64,000 bases of DNA. It comes from Microbulbifer sediminum (GTDB lineage: Bacteria > Pseudomonadota > Gammaproteobacteria > Pseudomonadales > Cellvibrionaceae). The notes beneath the pieces were generated by a model. That model saw only the letters and a list, made by a program, of their open reading frames with translations, ran no database searches and was not told where the DNA came from. The position numbers and the translations under genes were made by a program. Location of the stretch: NCBI RefSeq assembly GCF_021729035.1, contig NZ_JAJSAP010000011.1:46284-110283 (forward strand). Reading direction: 5' to 3'. Positions 1 through 8,011 of this stretch are shown piece by piece. Position 1 is the first letter of the stretch; every line of letters starts with the position of its first letter.

Positions 1-1035
1 GAAAATTCCCACGGTGCAGTAGCCGGTGTTGATGCCCATGCGCACCTGCAGCGGCCGGGCGATCCCCTTGTTGTACCACTCCTGCTTCATCTCCCGCACG
101 CGCTTGCGCATCGCCAGGGCCATGGCCACACAGCGCAGGGCGTCCGACTTGGGGCCCTTGCTCTCGTCATCGCCGAACACCACCATCACCGCATCGCCGA
201 TAAACTTGTCGATGGTGCCGCCATACTGGCCTGCAATACGCGCCATTTCCGACAGGTAGCTGTTGAGCAACTGGGTGAGGGTATCGGCCTCGAGCTCCTC
301 GGTGAGCTGGCTGAAGTCTTTGATATCGGAGAAAAACACGGTAAGCAGCTTGCGCTCGGTGACCAGCTCCTCTTCCTTGCCGGTAGTCACAGCGCGCCAG
401 AGGCGCTGGGGTAGGTACTTGGACAGCTTATAGGTGCGCATCTTGGCCAGGTGCTGGTCGGCGGTCAGTGAGCGATTGGCGCGCTTGAGCTGATCAATCT
501 GGGCGTGGGTATAGAATGCGTAGGCGCAGAAATAGGTAAAGACGCCAATGAGGCTGGCGACACTGATGTTCAGGTCGGCATTGATCACCAGTGCCGGGCG
601 ATGCAGGAGGTAGCCCACCGCTACACCCAGCAACAGGCCGGTATTGTGCTCGAACCAGCGACGCCCGCCACCCTGGGTCAGCGAGTTGAACTGCACCATG
701 GTGACAAAGAGCAGGGTGGGGAGCAGGCTGAAATCGGCCAGGGCGATGGCCATGCCGATCAGGGTGGTGTCACAGAAGGAAAGGCAGCGCCCGACAAAAT
801 CCGCATTTTCCGGGCCGGTTCGCCGGCTAATCTGGAAAGCGACCCCGGTGTACAGCAGCAATACCACTGCCATACCCGTTACCAGCATCTTGTCCGGTGT
901 CCAGGGCGAGGACCAGTCAATGGCATTGAACAGCGTGCCGGCCGCAGCAAAGCAAATCAGCGTACGGAAATAGAGCGGGTACAGGGACTCCAGATTCCTA
1001 CCGGCAACGGTCTCTGACTGATCCAGCATCGACAT
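1..1035 (-). CDS. Membrane class III adenylate/guanylate cyclase (C-terminus cut off)
   Basis: This gene runs off the left edge, so only the first 345 residues are visible. The N-terminal ~200 residues are hydrophobic with roughly five or six membrane segments. A class III cyclase catalytic domain follows, with the metal-binding stretches FFSDIKDF and FIGDAVMVVFGD and the beginning of a later catalytic stretch (GINTGYCTVGIF). By family knowledge it makes cAMP or cGMP at the inner face of the membrane; substrate choice cannot be read because the deciding residues lie beyond the edge. ATG at 1035 is the first start in frame, with another ATG at 1029. It is transcribed away from the nitroreductase gene. 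A hairpin lies in its leader. Confidence 0.88.
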   Translation of the reverse strand, partial: MSMLDQSETVAGRNLESLYPLYFRTLICFAAAGTLFNAIDWSSPWTPDKMLVTGMAVVLLLYTGVAFQISRRTGPENADFVGRCLSFCDTTLIGMAIALADFSLLPTLLFVTMVQFNSLTQGGGRRWFEHNTGLLLGVAVGYLLHRPALVINADLNISVASLIGVFTYFCAYAFYTHAQIDQLKRANRSLTADQHLAKMRTYKLSKYLPQRLWRAVTTGKEEELVTERKLLTVFFSDIKDFSQLTEELEADTLTQLLNSYLSEMARIAGQYGGTIDKFIGDAVMVVFGDDESKGPKSDALRCVAMALAMRKRVREMKQEWYNKGIARPLQVRMGINTGYCTVGIF

Positions 1036-1067
1036 TGTGATTTTCTTTATGCCCTTGAACGAAAAAT

Positions 1068-1097
1068 AGCCAGCGTTGTGGCTGGCGTCTTTTTTTA
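1068..1097. terminator. Hairpin with T-tracts on both strands in the cyclase leader
   Basis: The arms GCCAGC (1069-1074) and GCTGGC (1081-1086) form a stem. A run of seven T follows on the + strand and a TATTTTTC tract follows on the - strand, so it looks like a bidirectional intrinsic terminator. No gene ends here on either strand. It lies about 35-60 bases upstream of the cyclase start, where it could act as an attenuator. Confidence 0.45.
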
Positions 1098-1300
1098 TTA
1101 TCCGACCTTTATTTGACGCCACACCTGTCCCCCAAGGACAGGAGTGCAGTGTACTCCGGAACAGTGAATAATGCGAAACCTTGTTGCCGCATTCTGGCTG
1201 ACAGGTATGGCAGTTTAGAATAAAGAGTTCGTCCGGCTAATTCGTTAGAATGGCGCCAGATTATTAACGACACCAATACTTCTTTAAGCAGGAGAGAACC

Positions 1301-1864
1301 ATGGATGCGCTGTACGCCCTCCACCACCGGGTATCCGTAGGTAAGTTAACCGAGCCCGCGCCCCCGGTAGAGCAGCGCGAGCGTATTTTCCGGGCGGCCC
1401 TGCGCGCGGCCGACCACGGCTGCCTGCGCCCCTGGCGCTTCCTCCAGGTCGAGGGGGCGGCGCGGGAGAGGCTGGGGCAGGTTTTCCTGCAGGCCATGGA
1501 AGAGGCCGAGGGCCCACTCTCTGCGTCCAAACGGGAGAAGACCGTGGCCATGCCCCTGCGCGCACCCCTGATAGTGGTGGCTATCACCACCCTCCAGGAC
1601 CATCCCAAGGTGCCGCATATCGAGCAACGCCAGTCCACCGCCGGCGCAGTCCAGGCCATGATCACCGCCGCCTTCGCCGAGGGGGTGGGCGCGTACTGGC
1701 GCACCGGCCCGCTGGCCCGGGACCCACTGGTCGCGCGCAAGCTGGGCCTGGCCGGCAACGAGCGCATCGAGGGCTTTATCTACCTGGGCACTCCCGGCAA
1801 GCCCCCCCGCGAGGCCCCGGAGCAGGCGGTAGGGGACTACTTCGGCCAGTGGATCGGTGACTGA
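1301..1864 (+). CDS. Nitroreductase family protein (YdjA-like)
   Basis: The 187-residue product matches the small, single-domain FMN-dependent nitroreductases of the E. coli YdjA type. The N-terminal part carries the FMN-binding region (residues ~22-50, with DHGCLRPWRF). A middle stretch, STAGAVQAMITAAFAEGVGAY, resembles the dimer-interface helix. The C-terminal segment ends with a conserved GFIYLGTP strand. These are cytosolic flavin enzymes that reduce nitro or quinone-like compounds with NAD(P)H; the natural substrate is not known. The start is preceded by a GGAGAG ribosome site at 1291. It is a single gene, convergent with nothing and followed by tRNA-Ser. Confidence 0.88.
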   Translation: MDALYALHHRVSVGKLTEPAPPVEQRERIFRAALRAADHGCLRPWRFLQVEGAARERLGQVFLQAMEEAEGPLSASKREKTVAMPLRAPLIVVAITTLQDHPKVPHIEQRQSTAGAVQAMITAAFAEGVGAYWRTGPLARDPLVARKLGLAGNERIEGFIYLGTPGKPPREAPEQAVGDYFGQWIGD

Positions 1865-2075
1865 GTGCCAAAATCGGGGCTGGAGGGCGGAATTTTCACT
1901 CTTTTTGCCCCCAAGGCTTGCTTCCCGGCCTGCGTTTATGTAAAGTGCGCGCTCGCTGGACGGGACGTATGTTCCTGATTAGCAAGACAATTTCCCCAAT
2001 TGAAGGCCCGAGGGCAGGGGAGATTGATGCAGGCGTGCAGAGGCAGCAAGAGCCCGAAACGCGACAATCAGATTT

Positions 2076-2163
2076 GGTGAGGTGTCCGAGTGGCTGAAGG
2101 AGCACGCCTGGAAAGTGTGTATACCGAAAGGTATCGAGGGTTCGAATCCCTCCCTCACCGCCA
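2076..2163 (+). tRNA. tRNA-Ser (anticodon GGA), CCA encoded
   Basis: A full class II tRNA can be folded. The acceptor arms are GGTGAGG (2076-2082) and CCTCACC (2153-2159), followed by discriminator G and an encoded CCA. The anticodon loop is CTGGAAA, a long variable arm follows, and the T arm is GAGGGTTCGAATCCCTC. An intrinsic terminator follows 12 bases later. Confidence 0.96.
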
Positions 2164-2174
2164 TTAAACAAAAA

Positions 2175-2200
2175 AGCCCGGCAAACGCCGGGCTTTTTTG
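2175..2200 (+). terminator. Intrinsic terminator of tRNA-Ser
   Basis: A perfect 8-bp stem AGCCCGGC / GCCGGGCT with loop AAAC is followed by six T. It directly follows the tRNA gene. The same 20-base hairpin recurs at 2516-2535. Confidence 0.9.
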
Positions 2201-2540
2201 TTTAACCGCGTTGCGGGCGGGTGAGAACCCTCGTGGTTCGACCAACTCGCGCAAGCGAGTTGGGACCGAGGCGCTTGCGCCGAGCCCGCAGGGTCAAAAC
2301 ACGCTCAGCGTGTTTTGAGTCCATCCCTCCCGGCGCCTCACTTCTATCTCGATCTGTGCGTATGCCGCCGCTTTTGTTTAACCGCGGCGAGGGGGATTTG
2401 GATGAAAACCCCCGTTCGAGCCGGAGGCAGCGAAGCTGCCGGAGACCAGCGAGCGCAGCGAAGCTAATCCCGCCTGGAGCCCTTCTCGCGAACAGTTCGT
2501 TGAGGCTCTGAGTGAAGCCCGGCAAACGCCGGGCTTTTTC
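2200..2540 (+). repeat. Two head-to-tail copies of a ~175-bp hairpin repeat behind tRNA-Ser
   Basis: Unit 1 begins at 2200 and unit 2 at 2376, both with GTTTAACCGCG directly after a T-rich stretch, so the period is 176. Each has a conserved block ending in a TTCGA element: GAGAACCCTCGTGGTTCGA in unit 1 (from 2222) and AAAACCCCCGTTCGAG in unit 2 (from 2404). A stem-loop of unrelated sequence follows: CCAACTCGC/GCGAGTTGG in unit 1, GGCAGC/GCTGCC in unit 2. Unit 1 has a second palindrome at 2295-2317. No credible gene is present; short open frames here lack coding features. The same architecture recurs in reverse orientation at the right end of the window. Confidence 0.7.
2516..2540 (+). terminator. 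Second copy of the tRNA-Ser terminator hairpin
   Basis: The same hairpin as at 2175-2194 (AGCCCGGC, loop AAAC, GCCGGGCT) recurs here with a five-T tail. No + strand gene lies between the copies, so it appears to have been duplicated together with the repeat units. It lies just beyond the 3' end of the oppositely transcribed RND gene. Confidence 0.7.
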
Positions 2541-2586
2541 ATCCATCCAACAGGCAGCCTCTCCACCGCCTGCTGCTTACATAGGA

Positions 2587-5500
2587 TTAGTCGACAGCCT
2601 CAATCCCCTCACGGGGACTCCCCGTAAAGTAAGACCTCACCCGCTTCTTGACCCGGCCGGCACTCGTGCTGATATCCACCCCAATCCCGTACAGCGCCGG
2701 CACCAGCAGCAGCGTCACAAAGAACGCCACGAAGACCCCGAACGCCAGCGCCACCACGATCGGCTGCAGGAATGCGGCCTGGATGCTGCGTTCCATCATC
2801 ATCGGCATCAGGCCGACGATGGTGGTGACGGTGGTCAGCAGGATGGGGCGGAAGCGGGCCACGCCAGCTTCCACGATGGCTTTCAGGGGATGCATGCCCT
2901 GGTCGCGCAGCCGGTTGCTGTGGTCCATCAGCACCAGGTTGTCGTTGACCACCACACCCGCGGCAGCAGCGATACCGAAGTAGCTGAAGATGGCCATGGT
3001 CATGCCGGTAACGGCGTGCCCGAAGATGGCGCCGACAAAGGCAAAGGGAATGGCCACCAGGATCAGGATCGGCTGGGAGTAGCTGCGGAAGGCCACTGCC
3101 AGCAGGCTGTACATGGCGAAGAAGGCCATGGTGTACAGGCCCAGTACTTCCTGGATAAAGCGCTTCTCGCCCTCGGCCTGGCCCACGGCACCGCGGATGA
3201 TTCCCGGGTAGCGCTTTTCCCAGTCGGGGAAGAAGTTCTCGTTCAGGTCCTTCATGATCTCGCCGCGCACGTCGTCCTTCAGGTCCGCCATCACGCGCGC
3301 GGCGCGGTTGCCGTTCCAGCGCTGGATGCGCTTGATGCCCGGTGCGTATTCCAGTTCTGCCACCGCCAGCAGGGGCACTTCTCGGCCATCGGCGGTGCGC
3401 ACGCGGAAGTCCTTGAGGCTCTCTATGGAGCGGCGGGATTCCAGCGGGTAGCGCACCATTACCTTCACGTCCTGGCCGGCGCGGGGCAGGCGTTGTACTT
3501 CCTCACCGAAGTAGGCCTGGCGTACCTGGCGGTTGACGTCTGCCAGGGTCAGGCCCAGCTTGGCAGCGCCGGGCTGCAGGTCGATGCGGATCTCCTCCGA
3601 TGCGCCCTCCAGGTTGTTGCGCACATCGTAGAGGCTTTCATAGCTGCGCAGCTGGTCTTCCAGTTCGGCCGTGGCCGCGCGCAGCACCTCCAGGTCCGGG
3701 TGGCGGATGGAAAGCTCGAAGCCGGGCCCGTTGTTACCCATGGAATACTGTACCGAGACTTCCTTGGCATCCGGGATATCCCCCAGCAGTTCCCGCAGGC
3801 GCAGCGCCGCATCCTTGGCGGACATCTCGCGCACTTCCGGCGGTGCCAGCTTGACGATGGCCAGTACGCTGTCCCGGCGGGAGCGGGTATACCAGTTCTC
3901 GATCAGCACGCCCTGGCCGTCGGTGCGCTGGTTGACCTCCTCCACGAGGCGCTTTTCTGCGTCCTGCAGCTGGGCCAGCACTTCGAGTGCGCGGCTATAG
4001 GGCGCGCCCTCGGGCATCACAACGTTGACAATGACTTCGTCGGACTCGATCTCGGGCATAAAGCTCTTCTTCACCCAGCCACTGCCGAACATGCCGAAGC
4101 CAATCATCAGCACCGCGATAAAAATGCTCAGGGTGAGGTAGCGCCGGTCCACCGCCCACTGGCCGATACGGCGGTAGTGGTTTTGTGCAAAGTAAACGAT
4201 GCAGTCGGCAATACCTTTCTGCAGGCGCCCGAAGCGGCCCAGCTCGGTGCGCGGTTTCAGCTTGCGCAGGTGCGCCGGCAGGATAAAGAGGGACTCGATC
4301 AGGGAGAACAGCAGCGCCAGGATGACCACCCAGGTGATATGGCGCGTGAACTCACTGGTCGAACCGCTGATAAACAGCCATGGCAGGAATGCGAGCATGG
4401 TAGTGACCACGGCAAAGACCACCGGCTTGGCCACCAGTTGTGTGCCCAGTACCGATGCCTTGATCCCGGCATCGGGCTGCCGGTAGTCAACATTGTGGGA
4501 CTGGGTGTGGATGCTCTCGCCCACCACGATGGCATCGTCGACGACGATGCCCAGTACCAGCAGGAAGGCGAAGGTGGACAGCATATTCAGCGAGACACCG
4601 ACACTGGGAAGCAGTACAAAGGCGCCGGCGTAGGCGATGGCGATACCGATGGCTACCCAGAAGGCCACTTTGGGGCGCAGGCTGAAGAACAGTACCAGTA
4701 ATACCAGTATCAGACCCAGGAAGGCGGATGAGCCGATGGTATACAGGCGGCCCTTGAAGTCCTCGGCATTATCGGTCCAGAGCGTGAGCTTGGCACCGGC
4801 CGGCAGTGTTTCTTTGCGATCGGCAATCCACTGGCGAATGGACTGGGATGCGGTAGTGATATCCATGGTCTCGGTGCTCATCACCTGCAGCAGCACCGCC
4901 GGCTCGCCGTTCAGGGTGGCAAGGATTTCGTTGTCCTCGAAACCGTCCACCACGGTGGCCACGTCACCCACGCGAATGGTGCCGCCGTCCGCCGTCTGGC
5001 GCACGATAATATTGGCAAACTCCTGTTCGGTGTCGGCCTGGTTACGTACCTTCAGCTGGTAGGCGCCTACCTCGGTGCGCACGGTGCCGGCGGACTGGTT
5101 GATGGAGCTGGCACGGATGGCATCGGCCACTTCCTGGAAAGTAATGCCGTAGCGGCGCAGGTCCAGTTCACTGACCTCGATGGAGACTTCCTCCATGCGG
5201 GTGCCGAACAGCTCCACCACGGAAATTGCAGGCAGGGTAGCGGCCTCGCGCCGCAGTTGCTCCGCCAGTCGTTTCAGTTCACGCTCGCCCAGGTCACCGT
5301 GTACCGCCACACGGATATATTCCTGGCGATTCACCCACTGGTGGACCTGCGGCGGTTCTATGTCCCGGGGAAAGGACGAGATGCTGTCCACGCGGATCTT
5401 CACGTCGTTCATAAACCGGCTGAAGTCCACTGAGGTCTCTGCGAGGATGTAGACTTCACCGAAGCCCTCGGACGAGGTTGAGCGGACCCACTCGATATTA

Positions 5501-5727
5501 TCGAGGTCGCTGACCGCCTCCTCGATCCGGGCGACGATCTGCTCTTCCACTTCCTCGGGGGCGGCGCCGGGCCAGGCGACGCGAATTTCCAGGCCCGGGA
5601 AGCGCACCTGCGGGTCCATCTCCCGTTCCATCAGGCCGAAGCCGATAATGCCGGCGACGAAGATACCCACCATGGCCAGGTTGGCGGCGACACTGTTGCG
5701 GGCCCACCATTCAATCAATTTGTTCAT
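2587..5727 (-). CDS. RND efflux pump, inner-membrane transporter (AcrB/HAE1-like)
   Basis: The 1046-residue product has the full length and layout of an RND permease. There is one N-terminal membrane segment (residues ~14-33), a large periplasmic loop, a membrane bundle (~330-540), a second loop and a second bundle near 860-1020. The proton-relay aspartates are visible in the TM4 motif GIVVDDAIVV. The equivalent of the TM10 lysine region reads GVVVNDNLVLMDH, with Asn where AcrB has Lys, as in some other RND subgroups. It should export toxic organic compounds by proton antiport together with the adaptor encoded 12 bases upstream. No outer-membrane channel gene adjoins, so it probably uses one encoded elsewhere. 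Substrate is unknown. Confidence 0.93.
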   Translation of the reverse strand: MNKLIEWWARNSVAANLAMVGIFVAGIIGFGLMEREMDPQVRFPGLEIRVAWPGAAPEEVEEQIVARIEEAVSDLDNIEWVRSTSSEGFGEVYILAETSVDFSRFMNDVKIRVDSISSFPRDIEPPQVHQWVNRQEYIRVAVHGDLGERELKRLAEQLRREAATLPAISVVELFGTRMEEVSIEVSELDLRRYGITFQEVADAIRASSINQSAGTVRTEVGAYQLKVRNQADTEQEFANIIVRQTADGGTIRVGDVATVVDGFEDNEILATLNGEPAVLLQVMSTETMDITTASQSIRQWIADRKETLPAGAKLTLWTDNAEDFKGRLYTIGSSAFLGLILVLLVLFFSLRPKVAFWVAIGIAIAYAGAFVLLPSVGVSLNMLSTFAFLLVLGIVVDDAIVVGESIHTQSHNVDYRQPDAGIKASVLGTQLVAKPVVFAVVTTMLAFLPWLFISGSTSEFTRHITWVVILALLFSLIESLFILPAHLRKLKPRTELGRFGRLQKGIADCIVYFAQNHYRRIGQWAVDRRYLTLSIFIAVLMIGFGMFGSGWVKKSFMPEIESDEVIVNVVMPEGAPYSRALEVLAQLQDAEKRLVEEVNQRTDGQGVLIENWYTRSRRDSVLAIVKLAPPEVREMSAKDAALRLRELLGDIPDAKEVSVQYSMGNNGPGFELSIRHPDLEVLRAATAELEDQLRSYESLYDVRNNLEGASEEIRIDLQPGAAKLGLTLADVNRQVRQAYFGEEVQRLPRAGQDVKVMVRYPLESRRSIESLKDFRVRTADGREVPLLAVAELEYAPGIKRIQRWNGNRAARVMADLKDDVRGEIMKDLNENFFPDWEKRYPGIIRGAVGQAEGEKRFIQEVLGLYTMAFFAMYSLLAVAFRSYSQPILILVAIPFAFVGAIFGHAVTGMTMAIFSYFGIAAAAGVVVNDNLVLMDHSNRLRDQGMHPLKAIVEAGVARFRPILLTTVTTIVGLMPMMMERSIQAAFLQPIVVALAFGVFVAFFVTLLLVPALYGIGVDISTSAGRVKKRVRSYFTGSPREGIEAVD

Positions 5728-5739
5728 GCGCGCACTCCG

Positions 5740-6915
5740 TTACTTGCGGGCCAACTGGGTAATGGGCTGTACGGCCATGCCGTCCACCACATTGGCGACG
5801 GTGGAGGTCACCACCCGCTCGCCATCAGCGACGCCAGAGGCGACCACGACCCGGCTTTCAGAAGTGGACAGGACTTCCACCGTGCGGATATCCAGGCGAT
5901 CCTCTTCGTCGATCACGTAGACTTTGTCGGCATTGCGCAGGGCCTCCCGGGGGAGCACCGTGGCGCGGCGCTCCTGCACGCTCTCTGTCTCGGCAGTGAC
6001 AAACAGCCCGACAGCGAGCGGGACGCCGTCACTGGCGCCCGCCCCATAGGGATCTTTCACTTCGGCCACGGCATAGATCAGACGTGTCTGCTGGTCCACC
6101 GCAGCCTGGGTGCGGACGATGTGTCCCTGCCACTGGCGCTGTTGCCGGCCCACCTGGGCTGACAGGGTTACCTGCGGGCCCGGGTTGTCGTTGCTGGCGA
6201 CAAAGCCCATGGGCAGCTCCAGTTCCTGTAGTTGTGCATCGGTGAGTGGCAGGCGCACCTCAACGCGGTCGGTGGCAAATACCCGGCCCAGGGGCATGCT
6301 GGCAGTGACATACTGGCCCACGCCGATATCGCGGCTGATCACCCGGCCACGGAAGGGCAGCTTGATGCGCGTGCGTGCCAGGTTCAGTTTCGCATCGGTG
6401 AGCTCTGCCCTGGCGGAACGTAACCTGGCCTCGGCTTCCGCTACCTGGGGCTGGTTAACCTGCAGTGGGGTGGGCTTTTTGTTGGGATTGATGGATTCCC
6501 ATTGCTTGCGCTTGATGTCGGCAGCGGCTTTCGCCTGCATCAGCAGGACCTCGGCCTGTCTTACGCCGGTTTCGGCACGGGCCACCGCCAGGCGATAGTC
6601 GGCATCATCAAGCTGGATCAGGGTCTCGCCGGACTCAAAGCCGGCGCCCTCGGCAAAGTTTTCCGAGATGGCAATAATGCGGCCGGAAACCTGTGGTGTC
6701 AGGTCGATCTCAGTGTGCGCCCGCACTTCCCCCTGGGTGCTCACCGCGAGGTGTACCGATTCCTCCCGGGCCTCGCTGAACAGCAGCGATACCGGGCGCT
6801 GCTCTTCCTCTTTCTTTTCCGGTGCCGGCTTGGCGGCGGACATGAATTGTACTACCCCGAACCCCAGCGCCAGCACCATTACTGGTGCGGCAGCTTTCAA
6901 AACTTTCTTCTTCAT
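5740..6915 (-). CDS. RND pump periplasmic adaptor (membrane fusion protein)
   Basis: The product is about 391 residues from the chosen ATG at 6915 (MKKKVLKAAAPVMVLALG). That start gives a normal N-terminal signal/anchor; an in-frame ATG at 7008 would add 31 residues before it. It has the AcrA-type order: lipoyl half, alpha-helical hairpin (ETGVRQAEVLLMQAKAAADI region), second lipoyl half, beta-barrel (IVRTQAAVDQQTRLIYAVAEV) and membrane-proximal domain. It bridges the RND transporter to an outer-membrane channel. It is the promoter-proximal gene of a two-gene operon, with transcription running leftward from the 6916-7315 region. Confidence 0.92.
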   Translation of the reverse strand: MKKKVLKAAAPVMVLALGFGVVQFMSAAKPAPEKKEEEQRPVSLLFSEAREESVHLAVSTQGEVRAHTEIDLTPQVSGRIIAISENFAEGAGFESGETLIQLDDADYRLAVARAETGVRQAEVLLMQAKAAADIKRKQWESINPNKKPTPLQVNQPQVAEAEARLRSARAELTDAKLNLARTRIKLPFRGRVISRDIGVGQYVTASMPLGRVFATDRVEVRLPLTDAQLQELELPMGFVASNDNPGPQVTLSAQVGRQQRQWQGHIVRTQAAVDQQTRLIYAVAEVKDPYGAGASDGVPLAVGLFVTAETESVQERRATVLPREALRNADKVYVIDEEDRLDIRTVEVLSTSESRVVVASGVADGERVVTSTVANVVDGMAVQPITQLARK

Positions 6916-7315
6916 TTGTCTCATCTCGCCAGATTCGCCGAAATCCTTGCCGGCGTCAGTTGGTGTGAGTTGGTATGGACCGTGTGCGATAAGATCACGA
7001 AACCCCAAGAGCGGCTACAGGTGCGAAGCCGGGTTGAGCCGGTCGAGCGATGAATTCCTGTTGCCAACGATTCTATTGACGGGATGGGGGAGTAGTTTGG
7101 ATGCAGCCGGTTACAGATTTTATTGATCGACCGGAAAAGAGGCGCAGCAGTATGTTTAATTTAGCGCCAGAAGGGCCGGTGCAATAGCCAGTGCCCGGCC
7201 CCCGGAAGCCGATGGTTCACCATGTTGGCATGGGGTGCCAAGTGCAGGCGCGCGGATACCGGGAGCGACTGGCGTGGCGCCGGACTGCCGGTCAGTCCTG
7301 TCGGCACCGCGGTGC
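6916..7315. other. Divergent intergenic region between RND adaptor and umuD
   Basis: About 400 bases separate the two divergent genes. Apart from the umuD promoter at its right end I see no gene, tRNA or clear repeat. Open frames crossing it lack ribosome sites and recognisable protein features. Confidence 0.6.
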
Positions 7316-7361
7316 TTGACCTGCTGGGGCTACCTGCCGAAAATACTGGATATGTGCACAG
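7316..7361 (+). promoter_or_regulatory. SOS promoter with LexA box
   Basis: A -35 like TTGACC (7316-7321) is followed 17 bases later by a weak -10 (GAAAAT, 7339-7344). The box CTG-N10-CAG lies at 7346-7361 within a longer palindrome, ATACTG(N10)CAGTAT. This is the gammaproteobacterial LexA operator pattern and fits control of umuDC by the SOS response. The operator covers the predicted ATG at 7352. Confidence 0.8.
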
Positions 7362-8011
7362 TATTTTCTAACCCTGTCCCGTTATTGCCAGTCGCCGTGT
7401 CCGCCGGCTTCCCGTCACCGGCGGCAGCCTATGCCGCCCGGCCTCTGGTGCTGGATGACTGGCTGTGGCCCAGCCGCGCCAGTTGCCAGCTGGTTCCCCT
7501 GGGCGGGCATGGCCGGGTGCACCTTGTGCTGGACCGGTCCCTGCAGCCGGTGGCGGGCGACCGGGTATGGGTCGGCGCCGATGCGGAGCCGCTGCAGTGG
7601 CCGCCGGCAGGCGCGGAAACAGGGGAGGGGACGGGGGTCGTGATCGCGGCCACCATCGCCCTTTACCGGCGGCGGCCCGATCCCGGCCCCGCGCCCGGCA
7701 GTATCCACGACTGGCTGATCCGGCGGCCCCACGCCAGTTACCTGGTGCGGGCCGAGGGGCATTCCATGACCGGCTTTGGTATTCACCACGGCAGCCTGCT
7801 GGTGGTGGATCGCAGCTGCGAGTTGCACGATGGTGACATTGTCATCGCCGGGTCCGAAGAGGGCTTCCTGGTCAAGCAATACCGGGGCAACCCGCCCCGG
7901 CTGTTGGCGGGCCACGGGGACTACCCGGATATTGTCCTGGCGCGCTCGCCGCAGTTCGACCTGGACGGGGTGGTGATTGCCAGCCTCACCCGGCACAGGG
8001 GGAAACCGTGA
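7352..8011 (+). CDS. umuD: UmuD-like autoprotease with an extra degenerate peptidase-like module
   Basis: The 219-residue product has a LexA/UmuD-type cleavage site (AGFPSPAA, A18-G19). A complete S24 peptidase domain is at ~117-215, with catalytic Ser138 (EGHSM) and Lys175 (FLVKQY). UmuD proteins are usually ~140 residues with the Ser ~36 residues after the cleavage site; here the distance is 120. The insertion (~32-107) looks like a decayed copy of the same domain. LDDWLWPSRAS matches IHDWLIRRPHAS, HLVLDRS matches LLVVDRS, and GVVIAATIALYRR matches GVVIASLTRHR, while the first copy has lost the Ser and Lys. The ATG at 7352 sits inside the LexA box, implying a leaderless or nearly leaderless message. 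It overlaps umuC by 4 bases. Confidence 0.85.
   Translation: MCTVFSNPVPLLPVAVSAGFPSPAAAYAARPLVLDDWLWPSRASCQLVPLGGHGRVHLVLDRSLQPVAGDRVWVGADAEPLQWPPAGAETGEGTGVVIAATIALYRRRPDPGPAPGSIHDWLIRRPHASYLVRAEGHSMTGFGIHHGSLLVVDRSCELHDGDIVIAGSEEGFLVKQYRGNPPRLLAGHGDYPDIVLARSPQFDLDGVVIASLTRHRGKP

Noticed and set aside
1896..2254. Overlapping short frames across tRNA-Ser
   Set aside because: They are translations of the tRNA and its terminator, a common source of false hypothetical proteins.
2512..4701. A 729-codon open frame on the + strand opposite the RND transporter gene
   Set aside because: It is an exact antisense shadow of a well-matched RND permease gene. Its translation is rich in His and Gln with no family resemblance, a usual by-product of high GC.
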